Assembly (NCBI GenBank): GCA_003132505.1
Contig: PKXY01000025.1
Coordinates: forward strand, 136 to 64,135
Source of the DNA: Solirubrobacterales bacterium
GTDB taxonomy: Bacteria; Actinomycetota; Thermoleophilia; Solirubrobacterales; Solirubrobacteraceae
Direction: 5' to 3'
DNA: 64,000 nucleotides
The notes below the pieces were generated by a model. The model made no database searches, was not told where the DNA came from, and saw only the letters and a list, made by a program, of their open reading frames with translations. A program made the position numbers and the translations under genes. Each line of letters starts with the position of its first letter. Position 1 is the first letter of the stretch. Below are positions 18,601 through 27,420 of this stretch, one piece after another.

Positions 18601-20312
18601 ACGCGCTTCGCCGCTTGCCGCCGCGCGCCCGCTGGGGGACTGCCCTCGGCGCGATCCTCGTGCTCGCTCTGCTGCTCCGTCTGTGGGGGATCAAGAGCGG
18701 CCTGCCCTACGTCTACGACACCGACGAGGACCAGCACTTCGTCCCGCACGCGATTGCGCTGCTCGGCCACGAGGGCAACCCCAACTACTTCGATAACCCG
18801 CCGGCCTACAGCTACCTGCTGGCGATCGTCTACGAGCTCTATTTCGGCGGCCGCGCCGCGCTCTCCCACGCTTTCGCGGTGAATCCGACCGAGGTCTGGG
18901 TGATCGCCCGCGTGATCACCGCAGTGCTCGGCGTGCTCGCGGTCTGGCTCCTCTACCTGATCGCGCAGCGCCTCTTCGACCGTCGCGTGGCCCTGCTCTC
19001 GGCGGCCCTGATGGCCGTCGCCTTCCTGCCCGTCTTCTACTCCAAGCTCGCGCTCAACGACGTCCCGACGCTGGTTCCGCTCGAAGTCTCGCTCTGGGCC
19101 AGCGCCGCGATCCTGCGCGGCGGGCGCCGGCGCTACTACGCGCTCGCCGGCCTCGGCCTCGGCGTGGCGGCCGCAACGAAGTACACCGGCGGCATCGTCA
19201 TCCTCCCGCTTGTCGCAGCGATCTGGTTCCAGGATCGCGCCGACCGCCGCACGCTCGCGCGCAACACGGCCCTCGCCGCGGCGGTCGCAGTCCTCGCCTT
19301 CGTCATCTGCGACCCGTACTCGCTGCTCGCATTCACTGCCTTCAAAGCGGGCCTCGCGATCCAGGGCGCGGAGAGCGCGGCCGCATCGGGCAAGCTCGGC
19401 CTGACGCACGGCAGCGGCGTCCTCTACTACCTCTGGACCGCGACCTGGGGCGTCGGCTGGGTGCCCGCGATCGCCGCCGTCCTCGCGATCCCCTGGCTCT
19501 ACCTCCGCGAGCGTCGCTTGCTGGCGTTCTTCCTGCCCGCGCTCGTCGTCTACCTCCTCTTCATGGGTCTCCAGGGGCGCTACTTCGGTCGCTGGCTGAT
19601 GCCGGTAGTCCCGATCATCTGCATCCTGGCGGCATATACCGCGATCGCGGCGGCAGACACGCTGGCAAGTCGCCTTCCCCGCCTTGCTCTGCCTGCTGCG
19701 CTCCTCGCCGGTGCGCTGCTCTGCGCCCAGGGCCTCGGCTACAGCATCCACTCGGGCCTCGCGAACTCGCGGCCCGACACGAGAAACATCGCGCGTGCCT
19801 GGCTCGTCGCGCACATCCCAATCGGGACGCGGGTCGTGATCGAGCCCGTCGTGCCCGAGGAGTGGGGGCTTGACATTGGCCACCCGCTGGCGACACACAA
19901 CGGCTACCGCTGGGGCGGCTTCCCGGTCCTGCGCAAGAACGAGCTCGACGGCAGGCTCGCGCTCGACCAGGGCGCGAGCGTCACGATCGAGAACTACGAG
20001 CACCTGCTGAAGCCCGCGCTGATCCCCTTTTACGAAGCGAACGGCTTCTGCTACGTCGTGACCGGCTCGCAGCAGTACGGTCGCGCGCTCGTGGACCCCG
20101 CGGCGGTGCCGCAGGCGATCGCCTACTACCGCGCACTCGCCCGTGACGGCAAGCTCGTCTACGAATCCTCGCCCTACGCCCGGGGTGCCAAAGGCGTCGA
20201 GTTCAACTTCGATTGGGCCTTCGACTACTACCCGCTCGCCTATGTGCGACCTGGACCGATGGTGAAAATCTTCCGTCTTTCCGGCGGCGGCTGCGCCAAC
20301 GTGCGATCCTGA
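18597..20312 (+). CDS. GT-C type membrane glycosyltransferase (PMT_2/GT39-like) 2
   Basis: 571 residues. First helix (GTALGAILVLALLLRLWGI), then the acidic loop YVYDTDEDQHFVPHAIAL expected of family 39/83-like enzymes, then FDNPPAYSYLLAIVYELYF and many further membrane segments. An extracytoplasmic C-terminal region starts near residue 390 (RNIARAWLVAHIPIGTRVVIEP). Co-translated with the preceding GT-C gene (ATGA overlap). Donor and acceptor are not known; membership of an envelope glycan cassette is inferred from the neighbours. Confidence 0.82.
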   Translation: MNALRRLPPRARWGTALGAILVLALLLRLWGIKSGLPYVYDTDEDQHFVPHAIALLGHEGNPNYFDNPPAYSYLLAIVYELYFGGRAALSHAFAVNPTEVWVIARVITAVLGVLAVWLLYLIAQRLFDRRVALLSAALMAVAFLPVFYSKLALNDVPTLVPLEVSLWASAAILRGGRRRYYALAGLGLGVAAATKYTGGIVILPLVAAIWFQDRADRRTLARNTALAAAVAVLAFVICDPYSLLAFTAFKAGLAIQGAESAAASGKLGLTHGSGVLYYLWTATWGVGWVPAIAAVLAIPWLYLRERRLLAFFLPALVVYLLFMGLQGRYFGRWLMPVVPIICILAAYTAIAAADTLASRLPRLALPAALLAGALLCAQGLGYSIHSGLANSRPDTRNIARAWLVAHIPIGTRVVIEPVVPEEWGLDIGHPLATHNGYRWGGFPVLRKNELDGRLALDQGASVTIENYEHLLKPALIPFYEANGFCYVVTGSQQYGRALVDPAAVPQAIAYYRALARDGKLVYESSPYARGAKGVEFNFDWAFDYYPLAYVRPGPMVKIFRLSGGGCANVRS

Positions 20313-20323
20313 ATGTTCCGCTC

Positions 20324-21451
20324 ATGGACACTCTTGCCTGCACGACGTTCGATCGCGTCTATCTCCAGCGCGCGATCGAACTGGCCGGACGCGGCCTTGG
20401 CTTCACCAACCCCAACCCCGTGGTCGGGGCGGTGGTCGCGACCGAGCACACGATCCTCGGCGAGGGCTGGCACGAGCGCCTCGGCGGCCCGCACGCGGAG
20501 GTCAACGCGATCCGCGCCTGCGGTGGCGCCGACCTCTCGAACGCGACCCTCTACGTCTCGCTCGAGCCCTGCTGCCACCACGGCCGGACGCCGCCGTGCA
20601 CCGAGGCGATCATCGCCGCGGGGATCAACCGCGTCGTCGTCGCGAGCGACGATCCGACCGAGAAGGCGAACGGTCGCGGGCTCGGGGTCCTGCGCGACGA
20701 GGGCGTCGAAGTGGTCTTCGCCGACGAGGACATGGCGCGCTCGGCGCGCCTGCTGAACCAGGCTTTCCGCAAGCAGGCCCGCGTCGGGCGCCCCTGGGTC
20801 CTCTTCAAGTCGGCGATGACGCTCGACGGCAAGGTGGCGACTCGCGACGGCGACTCGCGCTGGATCTCCGGTGAGCGCAGCCGCGAGCTCGCACACCACT
20901 GGCGCGCCACGGTCGACGCGGTAGCGATCGGGATCGGCACGGCGCTCGCAGACGACCCGCAGCTGACCGCGCGCGTCGAGGGCGTGCACCGCCAGCCGCG
21001 CCGCGTCGTCTTCGACTCGCTCGCGCGCCTGCCCGTCAGCTCCCGGCTCGTCAAGGCAGCCGTCGAGGTCCCGCTGATCGTCGTCGTGTCTCGCGCCGCC
21101 CCGCGCAACGACACCGAAGCCCTGTCCGCCGCGGGTGTCGAGGTGATCGTCGCGAGCGGCGAGAACGAGCCCGCCCGCGTGCGCTCGGCGCTTGATCAGC
21201 TCGCCGGCCTCGACATCGCGGCGGTCCTGCTCGAGGGCGGGCCGCACCTCGCGGGAGCCTTCCTCGACGCCGGCGAGATCGACGAGGTGCGCCTCTTCCT
21301 CGCGCCGATGCTGCTCGGCGGCGCCAACGCGCGCGACCCGCTCGAGGGCGAAGGCGTCGCCCGCATCAACGACGCGATCAAGGCGATGACGCTCGATTGT
21401 TCGCGCGTCGGGGATGACGTCCTGATTAGTGCCCGCCTGCGGGAGTGGTAA
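20324..21451 (+). CDS. ribD: Bifunctional riboflavin deaminase/reductase RibD
   Basis: Deaminase and reductase steps after GTP cyclohydrolase II. N-terminal deaminase: NPVVGAVV, GGPHAEVNAI and the zinc site EPCCHHGRTPPCTEAI. C-terminal reductase: PWVLFKSAMTLDGKVAT, ISGERSRELAHHWRATVDAV and LLEGGPHLAGAFL. ATG 20324 (MDTLACTTFDRVYL) follows the GT-C stop by 11 bp, so there is no room for an FMN riboswitch. 375 residues. First gene of ribD-ribE-ribBA-ribH. Confidence 0.95.
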   Translation: MDTLACTTFDRVYLQRAIELAGRGLGFTNPNPVVGAVVATEHTILGEGWHERLGGPHAEVNAIRACGGADLSNATLYVSLEPCCHHGRTPPCTEAIIAAGINRVVVASDDPTEKANGRGLGVLRDEGVEVVFADEDMARSARLLNQAFRKQARVGRPWVLFKSAMTLDGKVATRDGDSRWISGERSRELAHHWRATVDAVAIGIGTALADDPQLTARVEGVHRQPRRVVFDSLARLPVSSRLVKAAVEVPLIVVVSRAAPRNDTEALSAAGVEVIVASGENEPARVRSALDQLAGLDIAAVLLEGGPHLAGAFLDAGEIDEVRLFLAPMLLGGANARDPLEGEGVARINDAIKAMTLDCSRVGDDVLISARLREW

Positions 21452-21473
21452 GACTCGCCTCAGGGGGCGTTCG

Positions 21474-22052
21474 ATGTTTACGGGGCTGGTTGCTTATCTC
21501 GGGACGGTAGTGGGCCTGGAGACGCGTGCGGGAGGCTCGCGGCTGACGATCGCGAGTGATCGGCTTACGGACGACCTCTCCGTGGGAGATTCGATTTCGG
21601 TCTCCGGCGCCTGTTTGACGGCCGTCTCGGTGGATGAGTCTCGGTTTGTTGCTGACGTTGTGGCGGAGACGCTTCGACGCACGACGCTGGGGGAGTTGGC
21701 GGTCGGATCGCGCGTGAATCTCGAGCTGCCGCTGCGGGCTTCCGATCGGCTGGGGGGGCATGTCGTGCTGGGGCACGTTGATGGTGTGGCGACGGTTTTG
21801 GAGCTGCGTGCCGATGACTCGGTTGTGTTCGAGATCGACCGCTCGCTTGCCCGCTACGTCGTTGAGAAGGGCTCGATCGCACTCGATGGCGTCAGCCTGA
21901 CGGTGGCGTCGGTGGACGAAAGTTCGGTCACCATCGCGCTGATTCCCGAGACGCGCCGGAGCACGACGCTCGGCTTCGTCAAGATAGGTAGTCGAGTGAA
22001 CGTGGAAGTCGACATCCTTGCGAAGCACGTTGAGAAGCTGGTGGCGGCATGA
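21474..22052 (+). CDS. ribE: Riboflavin synthase, alpha chain
   Basis: Dismutates two 6,7-dimethyl-8-ribityllumazine molecules to riboflavin. Starts [16 protein letters not shown] and shows the duplicated lumazine-binding halves (first with [10 protein letters not shown], second with [14 protein letters not shown]). 192 residues. ATG 21474 is preceded by AGGGGG, a good ribosome-binding site; the frame from 21429 is too long. Codon use here is markedly more T-ending and G-ending (GTT, GCT, TTG, GGG) than in ribD or ribBA. Confidence 0.94.
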   Translation: MFTGLVAYLGTVVGLETRAGGSRLTIASDRLTDDLSVGDSISVSGACLTAVSVDESRFVADVVAETLRRTTLGELAVGSRVNLELPLRASDRLGGHVVLGHVDGVATVLELRADDSVVFEIDRSLARYVVEKGSIALDGVSLTVASVDESSVTIALIPETRRSTTLGFVKIGSRVNVEVDILAKHVEKLVAA

Positions 22053-23347
22053 GTGCGCCGGCCGCGCGGCGGCTGGTCGATGCCAGCTCCCCCTTCTCGA
22101 CGATCGACGACGCGATCGAGGAGATCCGCATGGGTCGGATGGTCGTCGTCTGCGATGACGAGGACCGCGAGAACGAAGGCGATGTGGTGATGGCGGCACA
22201 GTTCGTGACGCCTGCCGCGATCAACTTCATGGCGAAGGAGGCGCGCGGCTGGATCTGCCTGGCGCTGACCGGCGAGCGCTGCGAGGAGCTCGGGCTCGAC
22301 CTCATGACGGCTCACAACGAGTCACCGCATGGGACGCCGTTCACCGTGACGATCGAGGCGCGCGAGGGTGTCACGACCGGAGTGTCCGCGCACGATCGAG
22401 CGCACACGATCCAGGTCGCGATCGACCCCCGCAGTGGCGCCGACGATCTCGTTCAGCCCGGCCACGTCAACCCGCTGAAGGCAAAGGCCGGCGGGGTGCT
22501 CGAGCGGACCGGACATACCGAGGCGAGCGTCGACCTCGCGCGGCTCGCCGGCCTCAACCCGGCGGGCGTGATCTGCGAAGTGATGAACGACAACGGAGAG
22601 ATGGCGCGCGTCCCCGACCTCGAGGTCTACTGCAAGCGCCACGGCCTGAAGATGGTCACGATCAAGGATCTGATCGCCTACCGGCGGCGCAACGACCTGC
22701 TGGTTGAGCGCGTCGTTTCGGCGCGGCTGCCGATCGAGGCCGGCGAGTTCGAGGTGGTCGGCTATCGCTCGGTGCTAGACGACAAGCATCACCTCGCACT
22801 CGTCAAGGGCGAGGTGGCGGGCAGGCAGGACGTGCTCGTCCGCGTCCACTCGGAGTGCGTGACCGGCGACGTCTTCCACTCGCGGCGCTGCGACTGCGGC
22901 GAGCAGCTCGACGCGGCGCTGGCGATGATCGAAGAGGAGGGGGAGGGCGTGCTGCTCTACCTCGCCCAGGAGGGCCGCGGCATCGGGCTGCTCAACAAGC
23001 TGCGCGCTTACAAGCTCCAGGAAGAGGGCCTCGACACGGTCGAGGCGAACGAGCGCCTCGGATTGCCTGCAGACCTGCGCGACTACGGCATCGGCGCCCA
23101 GATCCTCGTCGACCTTGGCCTCTCGACGATCCGCATCCTGACCAACAACCCGAAGAAGATCCGCGGCCTCGAGGGCTACGGCCTGTCGGTGACGGGGCAG
23201 ATCCCGATCGAGCCTGAGCCGAACCCCGACAACGCCGCCTACCTGCGCGCGAAGCGCGACAAGCTCGGCCACACGCTGCACCACCAGGGCCTCGATCTCG
23301 ACGCCGAGCTGCTGCACAGTTCGCGGGTCGAGAAGCGTCGCCGCTGA
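22049..23347 (+). CDS. ribBA: Bifunctional DHBP synthase / GTP cyclohydrolase II
   Basis: Supplies both riboflavin precursors. N-terminal RibB half (residues ~15-210) has [25 protein letters not shown] and [12 protein letters not shown]-terminal RibA half has the zinc-binding [22 protein letters not shown] and [16 protein letters not shown]; both halves look intact. ATG overlaps the ribE stop by 4 bp and the stop overlaps ribH by 1 bp. 432 residues. Confidence 0.96.
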   Translation: MSAPAARRLVDASSPFSTIDDAIEEIRMGRMVVVCDDEDRENEGDVVMAAQFVTPAAINFMAKEARGWICLALTGERCEELGLDLMTAHNESPHGTPFTVTIEAREGVTTGVSAHDRAHTIQVAIDPRSGADDLVQPGHVNPLKAKAGGVLERTGHTEASVDLARLAGLNPAGVICEVMNDNGEMARVPDLEVYCKRHGLKMVTIKDLIAYRRRNDLLVERVVSARLPIEAGEFEVVGYRSVLDDKHHLALVKGEVAGRQDVLVRVHSECVTGDVFHSRRCDCGEQLDAALAMIEEEGEGVLLYLAQEGRGIGLLNKLRAYKLQEEGLDTVEANERLGLPADLRDYGIGAQILVDLGLSTIRILTNNPKKIRGLEGYGLSVTGQIPIEPEPNPDNAAYLRAKRDKLGHTLHHQGLDLDAELLHSSRVEKRRR

Positions 23348-23793
23348 TGGCCGCACGCTACGCGATCGTCGTCGCGCGCTTCTACGTCGAAGTGGCTGAC
23401 CGCCTCGTTGCCAGCGCGCGCGGCGTGTTCGAGTCCGACGGCGCCGAGGAGATCGACGTCTTCGACGTCCCGGGAGCGTTCGAGCTGCCGCTCGCCGCGC
23501 TCTACGTCGCGCAGACCGGTCGCTACCGCGGGATCGCCTGCCTCGGAGCCGTGATCCGCGGCCAGACCGATCACTATCTCTATGTCTGCACCGAGGCCGC
23601 GCGCGGCATCCAGGACGTCCAGCTCCGCACCGGCATCCCCTGCGCCTTCGGCGTGCTGACGGTCGAGTCGATGGCCCAGGCGCTCGAGCGCGCCGGCGGG
23701 AGCAAGCGCGACCACGGCGCCCAGGCAGCCCATGCCGTCCTCACGCTCGCCAACCTACGCGACACGCTCGCTCCCGAGTCCAGCTCAGCGTAG
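23347..23793 (+). CDS. ribH: 6,7-Dimethyl-8-ribityllumazine synthase
   Basis: Penultimate riboflavin step; family members form pentamers or icosahedral capsids. 148 residues; VVARFYVEVADRL, the substrate loop DVPGAFELPLAA, and CLGAVIRGQTDHYLYVC with the catalytic histidine (canonical GAVIRGxTxHYxYV). End segment has MAQALERAGGSK. ATG overlaps the ribBA stop (TGATG). Last gene of the rib operon; a short GCCGC/GCGGC hairpin at 23797-23812 follows and may act as a weak terminator. Confidence 0.95.
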   Translation: MAARYAIVVARFYVEVADRLVASARGVFESDGAEEIDVFDVPGAFELPLAALYVAQTGRYRGIACLGAVIRGQTDHYLYVCTEAARGIQDVQLRTGIPCAFGVLTVESMAQALERAGGSKRDHGAQAAHAVLTLANLRDTLAPESSSA

Positions 23794-23824
23794 GGCGCCG
23801 CGCAGCAGCGGCCGGCTATCCGCT

Positions 23825-24118
23825 CTAGCTCGCCTTGGCGATGATGCCCCTCATCTCGTCGGCCGTGAATGCGCGCAGCGTGCTCGTCCGAAGATTGCCC
23901 ACCGCGCCGAGCTTCAGCAAGGACGCGGCCAGTGTTTCCTCGTCGGGTGCCTCGAGGATCGCAACCATGTCGTAGGCGCCGATCGTCCAGTAGATGTCCT
24001 TGAACTTTATGCCCGCCGCGTTCAGCTCGGCGTCGGCAGCGTCGGCTCGGTCGACGGTGGCCTCGAAGGTCTTGATGCCCTGCTCGGTCCAGTTCATCAA
24101 CGTGACGTAGTTCGGCAT
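23825..24118 (-). CDS. GYD domain protein
   Basis: 97 residues. YVTLMNWTEQGIKTFEATVDRAD and DIYWTIGAYDMVAILEAPD are characteristic of the GYD family, named for its Gly-Tyr-Asp motif (here GAYD). Ferredoxin-like dimeric fold expected; function unknown. Strong ribosome-binding site GAGGGGGAG just upstream on the minus strand. Convergent with ribH. The 238-bp region upstream (24119-24356) also carries the promoter of the divergent MFS gene. Confidence 0.85.
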   Translation of the reverse strand: MPNYVTLMNWTEQGIKTFEATVDRADAADAELNAAGIKFKDIYWTIGAYDMVAILEAPDEETLAASLLKLGAVGNLRTSTLRAFTADEMRGIIAKAS

Positions 24119-24276
24119 TGACTCCCCCTCTGTCAGGTGTTCATGACCGGCCGAGCGTACTCCGCCGCCGCGTCGTGCGGGTCGCGTTTGTCAGGCCCAC
24201 ACTTCGCGCGCCGCGTCGGGGACTGTCGCTTCCCGTGGGGAGGGTCCGTCTGGGCGAGGGTGTCGTTGAGCGCTGT

Positions 24277-24344
24277 TAGGCTGGATCCCAAGCCACCCAG
24301 GCCAGCGATCGTTGAAGTTAGCTTGGCCAAGCGTCGCCGAGGAG
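24277..24344 (+). promoter_or_regulatory. Promoter and 5' leader of MFS exporter with a 12-bp palindrome
   Basis: TAGGCT at 24277-24282 is a candidate -10 box. The leader contains the perfect palindrome GCTTGGCCAAGC at 24321-24332 and a GAGGAG ribosome-binding site near 24338-24344. A palindrome inside the leader of a drug-exporter gene is where a TetR- or MarR-type repressor could bind; no such regulator is encoded next to it. Confidence 0.4.
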
Positions 24345-24356
24345 CAAGCACCAACT

Positions 24357-25835
24357 ATGAACAGCGTCGATAGCCGTGCGCGTTGGATCGCGCTTCTGAT
24401 CCTTTGTCTCGGCACCCTGATGATCGTGCTCGACACGACGATCGTGAACGTCGCGTTGCCGACGATCAAGCGGAGCCTTGGGTTCAGTGCCTCTTCGCTT
24501 GCCTGGGTCGTCAATGGCTATCTGTTGACGTTCGGGGGATTCCTTCTGCTCGGCGGACGACTCGGCGACATGTTCGGCCCGCGTCGTCTCTTCATCGGCG
24601 GCATCGCACTGTTTACGCTCGCCTCGCTCGCCTCGCTCGCCTGCGGCCTCGCCGACAGCCAGGGCATGCTCGTGGCCGCGCGCGTGATCCAGGGCTTCGG
24701 TGGGGCGACGGTGTCCGCGGTCTCGCTCGCGTTGACGATGACGCTGTTCGTCGAAGAGGGCGAGCGTGCCAAGGCGATGGGGATCTTTGGCTTCGTCGCG
24801 GCGGGCGGCGGTTCTGTCGGCGTGCTGGCCGGCGGCATCTTGACCGACCTTTTCAGCTGGCACTGGATCTTTCTCGTCAACGTGCCGATTGGCGTCTGCG
24901 TCTCTGTGCTCGCGTTTCGCGTTCTGCCCGAGGGCAGTCGCGCCCACGCCGATAGGCAGCTCGACCTGGGCGGCGCGGTGAGCATTACCGCTGCACTCAT
25001 GCTGGCTGTTTATGCGATCGTCAATGGCAACCAGGCTGGCTGGACGTCCGCGCAGACGCTCGGACTGCTTGGCGGCGCGGTCGCACTCCTCGCGGCATTT
25101 CTGACGATCGAGTCGCGCGTGAGTGCGCCGCTGATGCCGCTCGGATTGTTCCGCTCGCGCAACCTCGCGACCGCAAACGGCCTCGGCGTGCTGTGGGCGG
25201 GCGCGCTGTTCGCGTGGTTCTTTTTGAGCGCGCTCTATCTGCAGCTGGTGCTCGGCTACAGCCCGCTCAAGGTCGGCCTTGCGTTCTTGCCGGCGAATCT
25301 GATCATGGGCGCGCTGTCAATCGGGGTATCGGCGATGCTGGTCATCCGCTTCGGACTCAAGCGGCCGTTGGTGGCGGGCCTGCTCCTAGCGTGTGCGGGA
25401 CTCGTGCTATTCGCACGAGCACCGGTCCACGGCAGCTTCGTCGCTGACGTCCTGCCGCCGATGATCCTGCTCGGCCTGGGCGGTGGGATCGTCTTCAACC
25501 CGATGCTGCTAGCGGCGATGGGCGATGTCGAGGCCAGTGACTCGGGGCTCGCTTCGGGCCTCGTCAACACATCCTTCATGATGGGCGGCGCTCTCGGCCT
25601 CGCGATCCTCGCGAGTCTCGCCGCGTCGCGCAGCTCGAGCCTGCTCGCCGCACACCACAGCCACGCCGCCGCGCTAGTCGGCGGGTACCACCTTGCGTTC
25701 GTGGTCGGCGCAGGCTTCGCGCTGATCGCGGCCGCAGTCGCCGCGGTCAGCCTGCGCGATCGATCCGAAGTGCCCGCGACCGCTCACGGCGGCGGGCTGC
25801 ACGCTGCCGAAACGCTCACTGAACGGGGCGTATAG
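24357..25835 (+). CDS. MFS exporter, DHA2 (EmrB/QacA) family
   Basis: Proton-driven multidrug-type exporter in the cytoplasmic membrane. 492 residues with about 14 hydrophobic segments. Motifs: LDTTIVNVALPTIKRSLG in helix 1, WVVNGYLLTFGGFLLLGGRLGDMFGPRRLF (motif A), ARVIQGFGGATVSA, and motif C (GVLAGGILTDLFSWHWIFLVNVPIG). ATG 24357 is chosen for the ribosome-binding site GAGGAGC; a TTG at 24312 would bypass it. Substrate unknown. Confidence 0.9.
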   Translation: MNSVDSRARWIALLILCLGTLMIVLDTTIVNVALPTIKRSLGFSASSLAWVVNGYLLTFGGFLLLGGRLGDMFGPRRLFIGGIALFTLASLASLACGLADSQGMLVAARVIQGFGGATVSAVSLALTMTLFVEEGERAKAMGIFGFVAAGGGSVGVLAGGILTDLFSWHWIFLVNVPIGVCVSVLAFRVLPEGSRAHADRQLDLGGAVSITAALMLAVYAIVNGNQAGWTSAQTLGLLGGAVALLAAFLTIESRVSAPLMPLGLFRSRNLATANGLGVLWAGALFAWFFLSALYLQLVLGYSPLKVGLAFLPANLIMGALSIGVSAMLVIRFGLKRPLVAGLLLACAGLVLFARAPVHGSFVADVLPPMILLGLGGGIVFNPMLLAAMGDVEASDSGLASGLVNTSFMMGGALGLAILASLAASRSSSLLAAHHSHAAALVGGYHLAFVVGAGFALIAAAVAAVSLRDRSEVPATAHGGGLHAAETLTERGV

Positions 25836-25846
25836 GAGCGCGCCAG

Positions 25847-25875
25847 GCCGGGCTTCGCGCAGAGGCCAGCCCGGC
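25847..25875. terminator. Hairpin between convergent genes
   Basis: GCCGGGCT and AGCCCGGC form a perfect 8-bp stem with a 13-nt loop. It sits between the stops of the MFS gene (25835) and the minus-strand gene (25882), so it could terminate from both sides. No U-tract, so termination by hairpin alone is uncertain. Confidence 0.45.
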
Positions 25876-25881
25876 GAGTGC

Positions 25882-27420
25882 TCAGGAACGCCGATCGAGC
25901 GGGACCACTTCGATGCGGGCATCGGCCACATCGGCGGGATACTCGGTGACGTATGCGTTCGTGCCGTCGAGGGCGATCGTTCCGAGCGTGATCTTCCCGC
26001 CGGGCCCGGCGGCGCGGTTCGGGCAGTGGCTCGCCGAGTCCCAGTTGCGCTGGTAGCCAGGCTGGTAACCCGGGTCGCGCCGGACCGTTGACGGGAGGCC
26101 CAGTAGAAGCCGGCTTCGCGCACCGCGGGTCGCCGGGCCGACCAGCAGCTTCTGCTCGCAGCGGCCGACCTTCTCGTAAAGCAGCCGGCGGCCCGAGAGC
26201 ACCGGGTTTTGGAGCGAGTAGTTGGCGTGCGTTGCGTGAAGCTTGGTCCGCGTCCCGGTCGCCAGGTCGACCTCAATGATCGCGCTGGAGCGGGCGCTGC
26301 TCGCACTGAAGACCAGGTCGGAGCCGTGGATCGCGGGGCGTCCGATCTCTCCCGCGAGCGGCGCCGTACTGATCGGTGTGCTTGTCGTCGGGTCGGCTAG
26401 CGAGACCGCGACCAGCTCTGCCCCGCCGCCGACCGGCAGAGCGCTGATCACCAGCCAGCTGGCGGAAACGGCGAGCGCGCTCAGCGTCGCGCGGGCTGGC
26501 AGCGGAACCGTGGCTTCGGTCGCGAGTGTCGTCGCGTTTGCAACCACGATGTCGGCCCCCTGCTCCCAGGCAACGTTCGCATTTCCGAGCGCGGGAAGAT
26601 CGCCCGGTAGCGGTGACTCGGCGCCGGTCGCGCGCTGCAGGACACCGCCGCCGCCGATGCTCTGCCAGGCGACCAGTCCGCCGGCGGCGGAGGGGTCGGT
26701 CGCGGAGCTGGCGAGCGTCGTCAGCTTTGGGCCGAGGCTGTTGCCGAGCGCAGTCGCGGCGGCGAGCGCAACAACGCAAAGGGTGAGCCCGAGCGCGCCG
26801 ACGCGGCGCAAGCCGAGCCACAGGCGCGGGTCGACCGAGATACGGTCGAGGCGCCGCTGCCCATCCTCGCTGCCCAGTTGCGGCGTCAGACAGGCGATCG
26901 GTATGGCGCGACCGACGCCGAACGCGGCGCCGACGATGATGCCAAGGCTCACGCTGTCGCCGGCGACACTGATAGCCGCGAGCGCCCAGACGGCGAAGGC
27001 GAGCACGAAGGTCGTGAAACCGAGTCCGAGCAGGACGCCGTAGAGCCCGCAGGCGAGCGGCAGAGGCATGATCCAGCGCCAGCGCTCCGGGACCTGGCGG
27101 CGGATCTGCGGCGCGATCCGCAGACCGCGCCAGTCGGCGACCGCGGCCGCCGAAGCGATGACGCCGGCGAGTACGTCCCGAAGCTGCCCGTCGCCGCCGA
27201 GAAGCTCGCCGAGCAGCGCGAGGCCACCGAACGTGACGACGCCGCCGAGGACCGCTCCGATCGTGAACGTCGCGACTGCAAGCAACATCATCGAGCGACG
27301 GGCGTCGCCCAGCGCGCTGCCGATCGTGTCCAGCATCGAAAGGCCGCACGGCGACCATGCGCCAGCGATGCCTGCGACGACTGCGGTCAGTCCCGCGCTC
27401 ACAGCGAGCATGCTCAGCAC
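25882..27420 (-). CDS. CcdA/DsbD-like thiol-electron membrane protein fused to a propeller-like domain
   Basis: 512 residues. Residues 1-230 are polytopic membrane sequence opening with VAGIAGAWSPCGLSMLDTIG; C25 in the first helix and C124 (PLPLACGLYGVLLG) sit like the redox pair of CcdA/DsbD transmembrane domains. Residues ~245-505 are soluble, with repeated short strands such as GGLVAWQSIGGGGVL, NVAWEQGADIVVAN and DLVFSASSARSSAIIEVDL, suggestive of TolB/propeller blades; C421 and C466 may form a disulfide. The last helix (207-226) should place this domain outside. GTG 27420 overlaps the MauA-like stop by 7 bp; ATG 27411 is an alternative. Probably carries electrons to the MauED-type thioredoxin domain (inference). 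Confidence 0.75.
   Translation of the reverse strand: MLSMLAVSAGLTAVVAGIAGAWSPCGLSMLDTIGSALGDARRSMMLLAVATFTIGAVLGGVVTFGGLALLGELLGGDGQLRDVLAGVIASAAAVADWRGLRIAPQIRRQVPERWRWIMPLPLACGLYGVLLGLGFTTFVLAFAVWALAAISVAGDSVSLGIIVGAAFGVGRAIPIACLTPQLGSEDGQRRLDRISVDPRLWLGLRRVGALGLTLCVVALAAATALGNSLGPKLTTLASSATDPSAAGGLVAWQSIGGGGVLQRATGAESPLPGDLPALGNANVAWEQGADIVVANATTLATEATVPLPARATLSALAVSASWLVISALPVGGGAELVAVSLADPTTSTPISTAPLAGEIGRPAIHGSDLVFSASSARSSAIIEVDLATGTRTKLHATHANYSLQNPVLSGRRLLYEKVGRCEQKLLVGPATRGARSRLLLGLPSTVRRDPGYQPGYQRNWDSASHCPNRAAGPGGKITLGTIALDGTNAYVTEYPADVADARIEVVPLDRRS

Noticed and set aside
20313-20323. FMN riboswitch upstream of ribD
   Set aside because: Only 11 bp separate ribD from the previous stop, and no RFN-element motifs are visible nearby.
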